Shown: positions 8,023 through 16,826, counted from the first letter of the stretch. The stretch: DNA of 64,000 bases from Homoserinimonas sp. OAct 916 (GCF_003260275.1 NZ_QJHB01000001.1:310001-374000), one strand, 5' to 3'. Made by a program: numbers and translations. The notes: generated by a model not told the origin, from the sequence alone.

Positions 8023-9327
8023 CTACTCGACGCGTTCGGCGATCAGGGGGCCGCCGTCGAGCACCTTCTCGGAGGCGCTCCCGATGCGGTACGCCCCCTC
8101 CAACGCCTCCAACGCACGCGCGAACCGCGCCGGCTCGTCTGCCGACAGCGTGAACAGGGGTTGCCCGGCCGTCACGGTGTCGCCCGGCTTGGCGTGCAGG
8201 TCGATCCCCACCGCGTGCTGCACCGGGTCCTGCTTGCGGGCGCGCCCCGCACCCAGGCGCCAGGCCGCGACACCGAAGGGTAGCGCCAGCTGCTCGACGA
8301 GCACGCCGTCACTGTCGGCGGTGACCACGTGAGTCTCGCGGGCGATCGGAAGCGCGGCATCCGGGTCTCCGTCCTGCGCGCGAATGAAGGCGCGCCAGGT
8401 ATCCATCGCCCGCCCGTCGTCGAGGGCCGCCTCCACGTCGGCGTCGGGCTGTCCCGTCAGGGCCAGCATCTCCCGGGCAAGCGCAACCGTGAGCTCACGA
8501 ACGTCGGCGGGGCCGCCGCCGGCGAGGATCTCCACCGACTCGCGCACCTCATTCGCATTGCCGATGGCGAGGCCGAGAACCACATTCATGTTCGTCAAAA
8601 GGGCCCGGGTCTTGACACCGGCGTCGTTGCCGAGGTCGACCATCGTACGGGCCAGTTCTCGGGAACGATCGATGTCTTTCAGGAATGCGCCGGAACCGAA
8701 CTTCACGTCCAGTACCAGCGACTCGGTGCCTTCCGCGATCTTCTTGCTCATGATCGACGACGCAATCAGGGGGATCGATTCGACCGTGCCGGTGATGTCA
8801 CGCAGGGCATACAGTTTGCCGTCGGCCGGGGCGAGCCCGGAACCGGCCGCACAGATGACTCCGCCGATCGAAGCCAGTTGGTCGAACATCTCCTGGTTCG
8901 TGAGGTTCGCCCGCCAGCCCGAGATCGACTCGAGTTTGTCGAGGGTTCCCCCGGTGTGGCCGAGCCCACGACCGGACAGTTGCGGCACGGCCACGCCGAA
9001 GCAGGCCACCAGCGGCATCAGGGGCAACGTGATCTTGTCGCCCACTCCGCCCGTCGAGTGCTTGTCGACGGTCGGTTTTCCGAGCGATGCAAAACTCATC
9101 GTCTCACCGCTTCTGATCATGGCCATGGTCAGGTCACGCACCTCGCGCCGGTTCATCCCATTCAGAAAGATCGCCATTGTCATGGCAGCCATCTGTTCGT
9201 CTCCGATGAACCCGCGCGTGTAGGCGTCGATCATCCACGAGATCTGCTCGGTCGACAGTTCGGCCGCATCCCGCTTGGCGTGGATCAGGTCGACAGTGTC
9301 GAAGGCTTCAAGGGCTGAGGAGGACAT
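8023..9327 (-). CDS. deoA: Thymidine phosphorylase
   Basis: Phosphorolyses thymidine and deoxyuridine to the base and 2-deoxyribose 1-phosphate. The phosphate-binding KHSTGGVGDK lies at residues 89-98 and SGRGLGHTGGTLDKLES follows, the family signature. At 434 residues with an all-helical N-terminal domain, a central alpha/beta domain and a C-terminal PYNP-type domain, it has normal length. It lies downstream of cdd in the same direction, so deoxyuridine formed by Cdd can be passed on. Its own -10-like TATGAT (9351-9356) suggests independent expression from the cdd transcript across a repeat-filled spacer. Confidence 0.95.
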   Translation of the reverse strand: MSSSALEAFDTVDLIHAKRDAAELSTEQISWMIDAYTRGFIGDEQMAAMTMAIFLNGMNRREVRDLTMAMIRSGETMSFASLGKPTVDKHSTGGVGDKITLPLMPLVACFGVAVPQLSGRGLGHTGGTLDKLESISGWRANLTNQEMFDQLASIGGVICAAGSGLAPADGKLYALRDITGTVESIPLIASSIMSKKIAEGTESLVLDVKFGSGAFLKDIDRSRELARTMVDLGNDAGVKTRALLTNMNVVLGLAIGNANEVRESVEILAGGGPADVRELTVALAREMLALTGQPDADVEAALDDGRAMDTWRAFIRAQDGDPDAALPIARETHVVTADSDGVLVEQLALPFGVAAWRLGAGRARKQDPVQHAVGIDLHAKPGDTVTAGQPLFTLSADEPARFARALEALEGAYRIGSASEKVLDGGPLIAERVE

Positions 9328-9350
9328 CGGTGACTGCTTTCTGTAGCGCG

Positions 9351-9356
9351 ATCATA
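9351..9356 (-). promoter_or_regulatory. Possible -10 box of deoA
   Basis: TATGAT on the minus strand, a 5/6 match to the sigma-70-type -10, about 24 bases before the deoA ATG. The -35 region is weak because it falls in the degenerate part of the 16-bp repeat array. Confidence 0.3.
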
Positions 9357-9370
9357 CTTCTGGACGAGCA

Positions 9371-9512
9371 TCGTGTTGGCTGGCCCTTGTGCTGAGTGGG
9401 CATTGTGTTGCGTCGGACTTGCGTGACACGGGATTTGTGTTGAGTGACGATTGTGTTCAGTGACGATTGTGTTCAGTGACGATTGTGTTCAGTGACGATT
9501 GTGTTGAGTGGC
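9371..9512. repeat. 16-bp tandem repeat array between cdd and deoA
   Basis: Four nearly identical units TTGTGTTSAGTGACGA (9435, 9451, 9467, 9483; S is G or C) are followed by a partial fifth. To the left, the 16-bp period continues with decayed units at 9371, 9387, 9403 and 9419. The array fills most of the spacer and is non-coding. The unit core GCATTGTGTTGC recurs at 14227-14238 in another spacer of the same block. Confidence 0.88.
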
Positions 9513-9554
9513 GCCGGTGGCCGATGCCGCAGAGAGGATCCTCAGGAGCACGGC

Positions 9555-9986
9555 TCAGGAGCCCGAATACTCGGCCAGGGTACGCGGTCCGAATGCGTCG
9601 GGAATGACCTCTTCGATGGTACGGATGCCCGAGACGGTCTCGAGTTGCATGCCGGGAACCGCGTGCTCGAACAACAGCTGCCGGCAGCGTCCGCAGGGCA
9701 TCAGGGTGTTGCCGTGCCCGTCGACGCAGGAGAAGGCCACCAGTTGCCCGCCGCCGGTGGCGTGCAGGGTTGAGACCAGTCCGCACTCCGCGCAGAGAGT
9801 CAGCCCGTACGACGCGTTCTCCACGTTGCATCCGGAGATGATGCGACCGTCGGTGACCAGGGCGGCAACCCCGACCGGGAACTTCGAATACGGCACGTAG
9901 GCGTTCTCGACCGCCGAGAGTGCCGCAGCACGCAGCACCCCCCAGTCGATCTCGCCGCTGGGCGCGGCTTGATTGGTTTCATTCAT
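9555..9986 (-). CDS. cdd: Cytidine deaminase
   Basis: Deaminates cytidine and deoxycytidine to uridine and deoxyuridine. The small tetrameric zinc type is evident: CNVENASYG at 53-61, catalytic CAEC with zinc Cys65 and proton-shuttle Glu67, and PCGRC with zinc Cys98 and Cys101. At 143 residues it is slightly longer than average because of a 10-residue N-terminal extension. TACAGT lies seven bases before the ATG, so it seems to have a leaderless promoter of its own rather than depending on the transporter genes upstream. Confidence 0.94.
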   Translation of the reverse strand: MNETNQAAPSGEIDWGVLRAAALSAVENAYVPYSKFPVGVAALVTDGRIISGCNVENASYGLTLCAECGLVSTLHATGGGQLVAFSCVDGHGNTLMPCGRCRQLLFEHAVPGMQLETVSGIRTIEEVIPDAFGPRTLAEYSGS

Positions 9987-9993
9987 GTTTTCG

Positions 9994-9999
9994 ACTGTA
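9994..9999 (-). promoter_or_regulatory. Leaderless -10 box of cdd
   Basis: TACAGT ends seven bases before the ATG at 9986, and no ribosome site is present between. This placement implies a leaderless cdd mRNA. Confidence 0.4.
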
Positions 10000-10082
10000 T
10001 CCGCCCTTCATCGCAACTGCCACCGCCGACGAAAGCCACCCTGTTCGCACAGGCCGGGGCGCCCGGCACCCGCCACAGGTCG

Positions 10083-11369
10083 CTATTTGATATACGGCTT
10101 GCCGTCAGCTGCCGGCGCTCTCGACTTTCCGACGAACCCGGCGACAGCCAGGATCGTGACGACGTACGGCAGCATCAGCATGAACTCACTCGGCACGGGC
10201 GAGCCGATCACGCCGAGCACGCTCTGCAGGTTCGTGGCGAACCCGAACAGGAGTGCCGCCATCGTGGCCTTCAGCGGATCCCACTGGCCGAAGATCACAG
10301 CGGCCAACGCGATGAAGCCCGCTCCTGCGGTCATCTCCTTGTTGAACGCACCGACTGAGCCCAGAGTGAAGTAGGCACCGCCCATTCCGGCCACGGCACC
10401 GGCCAGGGACACGTTCCAGAAACGGGTGACCCCCACTTTGATTCCGACCGTGTCCGCGGCCTGGGGGTGCTCGCCCACCGACCGCACGCGCAGCCCCCAG
10501 CGGGTGTGGAAGAGCCCGTACCAGACGACGAAGACCGTCACGTACATGATGTAGATGATGATTGTCTGCTGGAACAGCAACGGTCCGATGATCGGAATCT
10601 GGCTGAGCACCGGGATCTCGATCCGGGGGAACCGGGCCGGCTGGTTGAACATCTGCGGGTTCGCCGTCATGATCGTCGAGTAGAAGAAGCTTGTCAGCCC
10701 GAGAACCAGCACGTTGAGCACAACACCGACGATGATCTGGTCGACCAGATATTTGATCGCGAATGCGGCGAGCACGAACGACACCAGCATGCCGGCCACC
10801 ATGGCGCCGAACAGCCCGGCGAAGGCATTGCCGGTGAGGGTGGCCACCATGGCTGAGACGAAGGCACCGGCAAGCATCTGCCCTTCAATGGCAATGTTGA
10901 CGACCCCCGAGCGCTCCGAGATGACACCACCGAGCGCGCCGAAGATCAGCGGTGCGCTCAGTGCGACCGTTCCCAGCAGCAGTCCGTAGACCGGGATCGA
11001 TGCGCCGGCTCCCGCCCAGGCCAGAAAGCCCACCAGGAAGAGGAACGCGAAGATCGCAACGATCCACAGCGGCGTCTTGCGCTCGGTCTGCACGCGGTAG
11101 GCGCTGTAAGCGGTCAGCCCCGCGAGCAGCACCGTGATAACGATGCCCGTGGCAACCGTCGGCAGCTGGATCACCGGCAATTGGATGGCGGTGGCATCGG
11201 CGGTCAGCTTGAACGAGCTGGTGCCCTCCCTGCCGTTCAGCACGAACAGCAGTAGTGCCACGATGGTGACTACGCCGAAGGAGATCGGCGCCTTCCAGTT
11301 CTTGACGAAGGCCTTCTCCAGGACGATCTTGTCGGCCCCGGCCCCTGATGTCTGGCTCACAGCGCTCAT
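10083..11369 (-). CDS. Nucleoside ABC transporter permease (distal)
   Basis: An inner-membrane permease of the BPD_transp_2 (ribose/nucleoside) type, 428 residues with about ten hydrophobic segments. The signature ISERSGVVNIAIEGQMLAGAF is the conserved loop that couples to the ATPase, and it is typical of NupQ/BmpC-type permeases that work with BMP lipoproteins. The N-terminal ~110 residues carry extra hydrophobic segments beyond the core. Its start codon shares one base with the stop of the preceding permease (TAATG), so the two are co-translated. Confidence 0.92.
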   Translation of the reverse strand: MSAVSQTSGAGADKIVLEKAFVKNWKAPISFGVVTIVALLLFVLNGREGTSSFKLTADATAIQLPVIQLPTVATGIVITVLLAGLTAYSAYRVQTERKTPLWIVAIFAFLFLVGFLAWAGAGASIPVYGLLLGTVALSAPLIFGALGGVISERSGVVNIAIEGQMLAGAFVSAMVATLTGNAFAGLFGAMVAGMLVSFVLAAFAIKYLVDQIIVGVVLNVLVLGLTSFFYSTIMTANPQMFNQPARFPRIEIPVLSQIPIIGPLLFQQTIIIYIMYVTVFVVWYGLFHTRWGLRVRSVGEHPQAADTVGIKVGVTRFWNVSLAGAVAGMGGAYFTLGSVGAFNKEMTAGAGFIALAAVIFGQWDPLKATMAALLFGFATNLQSVLGVIGSPVPSEFMLMLPYVVTILAVAGFVGKSRAPAADGKPYIK

Positions 11370-12679
11370 TAGACTGCCTCAATCTTCGTCCGCTTGCGGA
11401 ACACGCCGGGGGTGGGCAAGTGGAACACCGCCCGCACCAAAGGTGGCGCCGCGATGAACAGCACAATCATCGACTGTACGACCAGCACGATATCAATCGG
11501 AATGCCCTGTGCGGCCTGCATCGCATATCCGCCCGCTTTGAAGGCTCCGAACAGAATGGCGGCCCAGAAGATGCCCCAGGGTTTCGACCGGCCGAGCAGG
11601 GCCACGGTGATCGCGTCGAAACCGATCCCCGCGTCGATTCCCGAGCTGAAGCCCGTTGTCACTGTGCCGAGAATCTGGGAGACACCGGCGAGCCCGACCA
11701 GCGCGCCGGAGATCACCATCGACCAGATGAACATCGCACCGACGTTGATTCCTGCCACCCGCGCGGCGTTCGGGTTGTACCCGACCGCCTTGAACTTGAA
11801 GCCGAGGCTGGAGCGTTCGAGGATCCACCACACGATGATGACGGCGATGATCGCGAAGACCAGTCCCAGGTTGACGCTGTACCTCTCGCCGAACAGAGGC
11901 GGGAACACCACGGTGTCCTTCATCGGCGGCGACTTCGGGTTGTTCGACCCGGGCGCCTGCAGTGCGCCGGGGGTGCGCAGCAAGAACGAGACCAGATAGA
12001 ACGCCACGAAGTTCAACATGATCGTGGTGATGACCTCGTGCGCCCCGGTCTTCGCCTTGAGCAGGCCGACGATGCCGCCCCAGAGCGCCCCGCCGATGAG
12101 ACCACCGATCACGGCAACGATCATGTGGATGCCCGCGGGCAGGTCGAGCGCGAAGCCGATCCAGCCCGCGATCGCGATTGCAATCAGCATCTGGCCACGG
12201 CCACCGATGTTGAACAGGCCCACCCGGAAGCCGAGGCCGATGCCGAGACCGGCCATGATCAGCGGGGTGGCGAAGTTCAAAGTGTCCATGAACGGTTTGA
12301 TGCCGTTCAGGAAACCCTCGCGACGGAAGTTGTAGACCGAGCCCTGGAACAGCGAGCTGTATGCCCCGGACACCGCGAGCCAGACGGCGTTGAGCATATC
12401 GCCGGGCTTGGCAAAGAAGTAGCCCGCCGTCGCCTGTACGGTCTTGTCGGTCACGGCGATCAGGATCGCTCCGGCAACCATGGCGAGCACGATTGACAGG
12501 ATCGAGATCATGATCGACCCGCCCATGATCTCGTTCATCGCGACCCGCCAGCGCGACGGTGGTTCCGGTTCCACCGGACCCGTGGACACCAACGGCCCTT
12601 CCAGATGCGCGATCCCGGTGTCGGACATGCCCGAGCTCGACAGTCCGGGGTTCGGCTCGTTGGTCGGTTGGTCGGTCAT
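11369..12679 (-). CDS. Nucleoside ABC transporter permease (proximal)
   Basis: The 436-residue partner permease. A proline- and serine-rich cytoplasmic head (1-45) precedes about ten membrane segments; the coupling-loop motif is FNIGGRGQMLIAIAIAG, with the BPD_transp_2 GLGIGLGFRVG before it. It pairs with the distal permease to form the channel. It overlaps the ATPase gene by 4 bp (ATGA) and the next permease by one base, so the three genes form a tight translational unit. Confidence 0.92.
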   Translation of the reverse strand: MTDQPTNEPNPGLSSSGMSDTGIAHLEGPLVSTGPVEPEPPSRWRVAMNEIMGGSIMISILSIVLAMVAGAILIAVTDKTVQATAGYFFAKPGDMLNAVWLAVSGAYSSLFQGSVYNFRREGFLNGIKPFMDTLNFATPLIMAGLGIGLGFRVGLFNIGGRGQMLIAIAIAGWIGFALDLPAGIHMIVAVIGGLIGGALWGGIVGLLKAKTGAHEVITTIMLNFVAFYLVSFLLRTPGALQAPGSNNPKSPPMKDTVVFPPLFGERYSVNLGLVFAIIAVIIVWWILERSSLGFKFKAVGYNPNAARVAGINVGAMFIWSMVISGALVGLAGVSQILGTVTTGFSSGIDAGIGFDAITVALLGRSKPWGIFWAAILFGAFKAGGYAMQAAQGIPIDIVLVVQSMIVLFIAAPPLVRAVFHLPTPGVFRKRTKIEAV

Positions 12680-14196
12680 GCAACTGCTCCTCGGCTGTCG
12701 TGATGTTCTCCGGCCATCATCAGCCCGAGAACGTCTCTCGAAGTATCTCCCGGAACGATGCCGATGATTCCGCCGCGGTACATCACCGCGACGCGGTCAG
12801 CCAGTGCGGCGACCTCGTCGAGTTCGGTGGAGACCACGATGACTGCCACCCCGGCATCCCTGGCGGCCACGATCTGGGTGTGAACGAACTCGATCGAACC
12901 CACGTCAAGGCCCCGGGTGGGCTGTGCCGCGACGAACAGGCGCAATTCGCGACTCAACTCGCGTGCGAGCACGACCTTCTGCTGGTTTCCGCCGGAGAGC
13001 CGGCCGACCAGCGTACGGATCCCCTGCGCCCGGATGTCGAACTGCTCGACCTTCTCCTCGGCGAAGGTCGCAAGGTAGCCAAGTTGCAGGTTGCCGAACT
13101 TCACGAACGGCTCCCCGTCGGAGCGGTCGAGCATGAGGTTCTCGGCCACGGTGAAGTCCCCGACCAGCCCGTCCACGTTGCGGTCCTCCGGGACAAAACC
13201 CACCCCGGAGTTCAGCACCTTGTTGACGCTCAGCCGGTTCAGCGGCTTCCCGTCGAGCGAGATCTCACCGGTGACGTGCTGCTGCAGGCCCATGATCGCC
13301 TCGGTCAACTCGGTCTGTCCGTTGCCTTGGACTCCGGCGATCGCCAGGATCTCGCCTGCTCGCACCTCGAACGAGACCCGGTTCACCACCATCTGGCCGA
13401 CGTGGTCTATCACCGACAGGTCTTTCACGACGAGGGCCGGTGCGCCGGGATCGGCCGGGCCCTTGTCGATCATCAGGTCGACGGCGCGGCCGACCATCAG
13501 CGATGCCAGTTCCTCGTTCGTCGCGGTGGGTTCGGCCTCACCCACCACCTTGCCCAATCGGATGACCGTGATGCGGTCGGCGACCTCGCGCACTTCGCGC
13601 AGTTTGTGGGTGATGAACACGATCGCGGTACCGGCGTCGCGCAGCTGCTTCATGATCAGCATGAGCTCATCGGTCTCCTGCGGCGTCAACACGGCCGTCG
13701 GCTCGTCGAAGACCAGCACCTGGGCGTTCTTGGAAAGCGCCTTGATGATCTCGACCCGTTGCTGCACCCCCACGGGCAGGTCTTCGACCAACGCGTCGGG
13801 GTCGAGGTCGAAACCGAACCGGTCGCTGAGTTCGCGAACCGTCTTGCGCGTCGCCGTCATGTTGAGGCGTCCGCCGAAGGTGGTCTCCTCGTGGCCGAGC
13901 ATCACGTTCTCGGCGACGGTGAACACGGGGATCAGCATGAAGTGCTGGTGCACCATCCCGATTCCGGCAGCCATTGCGTCGCCGGGACCGGCGAAGTCCT
14001 GCACCACGTCATCGAGCAGGATCTCGCCCTCTTCGGCGTGGTACAGCCCGTAGAGCACGTTCATAAGGGTGGACTTGCCCGCACCGTTCTCGCCGAGAAG
14101 GCAGTGGATCTCGCCGGGATTGACCGTCAGGTTGATGTTGTCGTTGGCGACCAGAGAACCAAATCGCTTGGTAATGCCTCGAAGTTCGAGCTTCAT
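12676..14196 (-). CDS. Nucleoside ABC transporter ATPase, duplicated domains
   Basis: A sugar/nucleoside-type ATPase with two nucleotide-binding domains in one 506-residue chain. Domain 1 has GENGAGKST (~35-43), the degenerate signature LPVGVQQRVEI and a Walker B VLVFDEPTAVLT. Domain 2 has a degenerate Walker A GVQGNGQTEL, signature LSGGNQQKV and an atypical Walker B LFVAAQPTRGLD. The asymmetry is normal for RbsA/NupO-like proteins. It energises import with the two downstream permeases. A terminator-like hairpin separates it from the lipoprotein gene upstream. Confidence 0.93.
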   Translation of the reverse strand: MKLELRGITKRFGSLVANDNINLTVNPGEIHCLLGENGAGKSTLMNVLYGLYHAEEGEILLDDVVQDFAGPGDAMAAGIGMVHQHFMLIPVFTVAENVMLGHEETTFGGRLNMTATRKTVRELSDRFGFDLDPDALVEDLPVGVQQRVEIIKALSKNAQVLVFDEPTAVLTPQETDELMLIMKQLRDAGTAIVFITHKLREVREVADRITVIRLGKVVGEAEPTATNEELASLMVGRAVDLMIDKGPADPGAPALVVKDLSVIDHVGQMVVNRVSFEVRAGEILAIAGVQGNGQTELTEAIMGLQQHVTGEISLDGKPLNRLSVNKVLNSGVGFVPEDRNVDGLVGDFTVAENLMLDRSDGEPFVKFGNLQLGYLATFAEEKVEQFDIRAQGIRTLVGRLSGGNQQKVVLARELSRELRLFVAAQPTRGLDVGSIEFVHTQIVAARDAGVAVIVVSTELDEVAALADRVAVMYRGGIIGIVPGDTSRDVLGLMMAGEHHDSRGAVA

Positions 14197-14230
14197 GTTG
14201 AGTCAATCTACCTTTCGGCGTGCACCGCAT

Positions 14231-14277
14231 TGTGTTGCCACGACGAGCTGTGTTGCCATGAAGCGACGTGTCGCTTC
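14231..14277. repeat. Short direct repeat and dyad upstream of the transporter ATPase gene
   Basis: TGTGTTGCCA occurs at 14231 and again at 14249, an 18-bp period. It is followed by the dyad GAAGCGAC-GT-GTCGCTTC (14260-14277). Both lie 35-80 bp before the ATPase start. They may be an operator, a stem-loop in the mRNA, or remnants of the array seen at 9.4 kb. Confidence 0.5.
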
Positions 14278-14313
14278 AAAATGAAGGATGCCAGGGAAAA
14301 AATAACGTGTGAC

Positions 14314-14342
14314 GGGGAGACCAGCAGAGCGCTGGTCTCCCC
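14314..14342 (-). terminator. Intrinsic terminator or attenuator after the BMP gene
   Basis: A perfect 12-bp stem (GGGGAGACCAGC / GCTGGTCTCCCC) with a 5-nt loop lies 22 bp beyond the stop of the substrate-binding gene. On the minus strand a TTATTTTTT run begins nine bases after it. Within an otherwise colinear transporter operon, such a hairpin usually makes the binding protein more abundant than the ATPase and permeases. Confidence 0.75.
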
Positions 14343-14364
14343 GACACAACGATGTCAGTGCCTG

Positions 14365-15474
14365 TTACTTAGGTGACGACGGCGACTCGACCTTGATCGT
14401 GCCGGCGATGATGTCTGCCGTGATGGCGGACAGCTCGGCCTGCAGATCCGGGTTGATCTTCGACTCGTAGTCGTGGAACGGCGCGATGCCCACTCCACCG
14501 TTCTCCAGCGTGCCGATATACGGCGTGCTGTCGAACTTGCCGTCGGCCGCGGCCTTGGTGACTTCTTCAACACCGGGCTTGATGCCCTTCATGATCGAGG
14601 TCAGGAACAGGTCGGAGTTCTCCGGGTTGGTCTCGAACACGTCAGCGTCGACACCGATCAGGGCGATCGGCTTGCTGGCGTCGCGAATCGCTTCGGCGGC
14701 GCTCAGGAAGATCGGTCCGCCGACTGGGAGGATCACGTCGGCACCCGCGTCGATCAGCGTCTGTGCTGCCTGCTTCGCGTCGGTTCCGGCGGCGAAGCCA
14801 CCGGTGAAGCTGCCGTTCTGGGATTTGACATCCCAGCCCTTGACCTCGACGGTGTCTTTGTTCTTCTCGTTGTAGTAGTTCACTCCGTCAACGAAACCAT
14901 CCATGAAGATGGTGACGGGCGGGATCGGCAATCCACCGAACGTTCCCACGATCTTCGAGGTCGAGTAGCTCGCGGCTGCGTAGCCGGCCAGGAATGCTGC
15001 CTGGGCGGTGTCATAGACCAACGGCTTGACGTTCGGCAGGTCGATCGAGTTGTCGTCGATGATCGCGAAGTTGATGTCCTTGTTCGCCTTGGCCGCGTCG
15101 TCCGTGGCTGCAGCCAGGTTGAAGCCGACCGTGACGATCAGGTTGCAGCCCTGGTCGATCAGGTTGTTGATGTTGGGTGCGAAGTCGGTGTCTGACTGGG
15201 ACTCAGCCTGCTTGAACTGGGTTCCGAGCGCGGCCGAGGCCTCCTTCAGCCCCTCGAAGCCCAACTGGTTGAACGACTTGTCGTCGAACCCGCCCGAGTC
15301 CGAGACCATGCAGCCCAAGAAGTCGGCGTTGGTCGCGGGTGCTTGCGATTCGGTTGCACCGCTTGCAGACGGTGCAGGTGCGGCGTCGGGCGCGGATGCG
15401 CAGGCAGCCAACATGCCAACCATGGCCATCGTGGTCAGGCCCGCGAGCGCAGCCCTGCGTGTGGTGAGTCTCAA
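14365..15474 (-). CDS. BMP-family nucleoside-binding lipoprotein (operon copy)
   Basis: The extracytoplasmic receptor of the importer. The signal peptide LRLTTRRAALAG..MVGMLAAC ends in a lipobox (LAAC), so it is a lipoprotein. The mature part has the BMP/Med family marks: SGGFDDKSFNQLGFEGL, IVTVGFNLAAAT and TFGGLPIPPVTIFMDGF. I chose the TTG at 15474 because GGAGG stands five bases upstream (369 residues); an upstream ATG would put an unlikely polar stretch ahead of the signal peptide. It is the first gene of the transporter operon, separated from the ATPase by a terminator-like hairpin. Confidence 0.92.
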   Translation of the reverse strand: MRLTTRRAALAGLTTMAMVGMLAACASAPDAAPAPSASGATESQAPATNADFLGCMVSDSGGFDDKSFNQLGFEGLKEASAALGTQFKQAESQSDTDFAPNINNLIDQGCNLIVTVGFNLAAATDDAAKANKDINFAIIDDNSIDLPNVKPLVYDTAQAAFLAGYAAASYSTSKIVGTFGGLPIPPVTIFMDGFVDGVNYYNEKNKDTVEVKGWDVKSQNGSFTGGFAAGTDAKQAAQTLIDAGADVILPVGGPIFLSAAEAIRDASKPIALIGVDADVFETNPENSDLFLTSIMKGIKPGVEEVTKAAADGKFDSTPYIGTLENGGVGIAPFHDYESKINPDLQAELSAITADIIAGTIKVESPSSPK

Positions 15475-15528
15475 AATATCCTCCAAGGTGCTGGCCCTGC
15501 ATGGTGCGAGGGCTGTCATTAGGTATGA

Positions 15529-15589
15529 CGCTACCGAATGAACTGCCTGCGCATGTGAGCATTCTCACTTCGCTACCGAACAGTTACAA
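15529..15589 (-). promoter_or_regulatory. Promoter with operator dyad for the nucleoside transporter operon
   Basis: Minus strand: -35 TTGTAA (15584-15589), 17-bp spacer, -10 GAGAAT (15561-15566). The dyad GTGAG-N4-CTCAC (15555-15568) covers the -10. The 10-bp direct repeat TTCGGTAGCG (plus-strand CGCTACCGAA at 15529 and 15571) flanks it with a spacing of 42 bp, close to four helical turns. This looks like a repressor-controlled promoter; the regulator is unknown. Confidence 0.45.
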
Positions 15590-15670
15590 TCGCGCCAACT
15601 CGCTGAAGTCTACGACAGTTGAGAATTACTTCGTGACGAACCCGATGCTCTCGTTCCCGTCGCCGTGGAC

Positions 15671-16765
15671 TCAGTTGCTACTCGGGGTGCTCGGCGATGT
15701 GACAACGATGGCGCCGTCAATGATCTGCTGGCGCAACTGGTCGATCTCGCCGGCCAGTTCGGTGCTGACCAGGTCGGCCCGATCGTGGAACGGCGCGATC
15801 TCCACCCCACCATTTTTGAGCGTACCGATGAACGCGCTGTTGTCGAAGACACCGTCGATGTCGCCGCCGACGATGCTGATCACGGCATCCTGAGTGTTCT
15901 TCAACACACTGGTCAGGACGATCGGCCGAAACTCGGCCGGCAGCGTCTCGAAGCCGTCGTTGTCGACCCAGATCAGGCTGGCCGCGCCACCGGCGTCGAC
16001 CACTGCGGCGGCGGCCCCCTCACCGACCTGGCCGGCCACCGGCAGAATCACGTCGGCCCCGGCATCCAGGAAGGCCTGCGCCTTCGCCTTGCCCTTGGTG
16101 GTGTCCTCATAGTCGCCGGTGAACTCGCCGTCCTGCTTGGCCTTGTTCCAGCCGAGCAGTTTCACGGTGGTGCCGTGCACCTGGTTGTACTGGTCGATGC
16201 CGTCGGAGAAGCCGTCCATGAACAGGGTCACCGGCGGCTGGTTGTCGCCGCCGAAGGTGGCCACGATGCCGGTCTTCGAGACGCCCGCCGCCAGATAGCC
16301 TGCAAGATACGAGGCCTCGGCCGTGTTGAACACGATCGGCTTGATGTTCGGGGCGTCGACCTGCTCGTCGACGATGGAGAAATGCACGTCGGGGTGGGCT
16401 GTCGCCTGGGCAAGGGTCGCATCGGCCAGTTCCCAGCCGACCGTGAGCACGTACTGGCATCCCGTTGCGACGGCCTGCTCGACGTTAGGGCCGACATCCG
16501 TTTCGGTCTTGGAGACGATGGCCTGCACGTCAATGCCGTACTTCTCACCGGCGCTCTGCAGCCCCTCCCAACTGGACTGGTTGAACGACCTGTCTTGCAG
16601 GCCACCGGAGTTGGTGACCATGCGAGCACAGTAGTCCGCGTTCGCCGACGCGCTTTCCGACGGTGACGGCCCCGTGGAAGTGTCGGGCGCACTCGCACAG
16701 CCCGCGAGGAGCAGGCCGGCGGCTGAGAGCAGGACGAGGGGCCGAAGAAACGCAGATTTGGGCAT
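15671..16765 (-). CDS. BMP-family nucleoside-binding lipoprotein (second copy)
   Basis: A second BMP lipoprotein of 364 residues with lipobox LLAGC (Cys23), SGGLQDRSFNQSSWEGL, YVLTVGWELADAT and TFGGDNQPPVTLFMDGF. It clearly shares ancestry with the neighbouring copy but has diverged substantially, so it may bind a different nucleoside and share the same ATPase and permeases. TAGACT lies six bases before the ATG, consistent with its own leaderless transcript. The 200-bp gap before the next BMP gene holds a separate promoter, so the two receptors can be regulated independently. Confidence 0.9.
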   Translation of the reverse strand: MPKSAFLRPLVLLSAAGLLLAGCASAPDTSTGPSPSESASANADYCARMVTNSGGLQDRSFNQSSWEGLQSAGEKYGIDVQAIVSKTETDVGPNVEQAVATGCQYVLTVGWELADATLAQATAHPDVHFSIVDEQVDAPNIKPIVFNTAEASYLAGYLAAGVSKTGIVATFGGDNQPPVTLFMDGFSDGIDQYNQVHGTTVKLLGWNKAKQDGEFTGDYEDTTKGKAKAQAFLDAGADVILPVAGQVGEGAAAAVVDAGGAASLIWVDNDGFETLPAEFRPIVLTSVLKNTQDAVISIVGGDIDGVFDNSAFIGTLKNGGVEIAPFHDRADLVSTELAGEIDQLRQQIIDGAIVVTSPSTPSSN

Positions 16766-16771
16766 GGGAAG

Positions 16772-16777
16772 AGTCTA
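16772..16777 (-). promoter_or_regulatory. Leaderless -10 box of the second BMP gene
   Basis: TAGACT ends six bases before the ATG at 16765 on the minus strand. No ribosome site is seen. Confidence 0.4.
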
Positions 16778-16826
16778 GAGGGAACCCACCACGGGGACAG
16801 TTGGGCGAGAGAGCCGGGCGGTCCTG

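Noticed and set aside
9371-9512. CRISPR array.
   Set aside because: The units are 16 bp in direct contact without spacers, and no cas gene is near.
15671-16765. Second BMP gene as a decayed duplicate.
   Set aside because: The signal peptide, lipobox and all family motifs are intact and it has its own promoter-like box.
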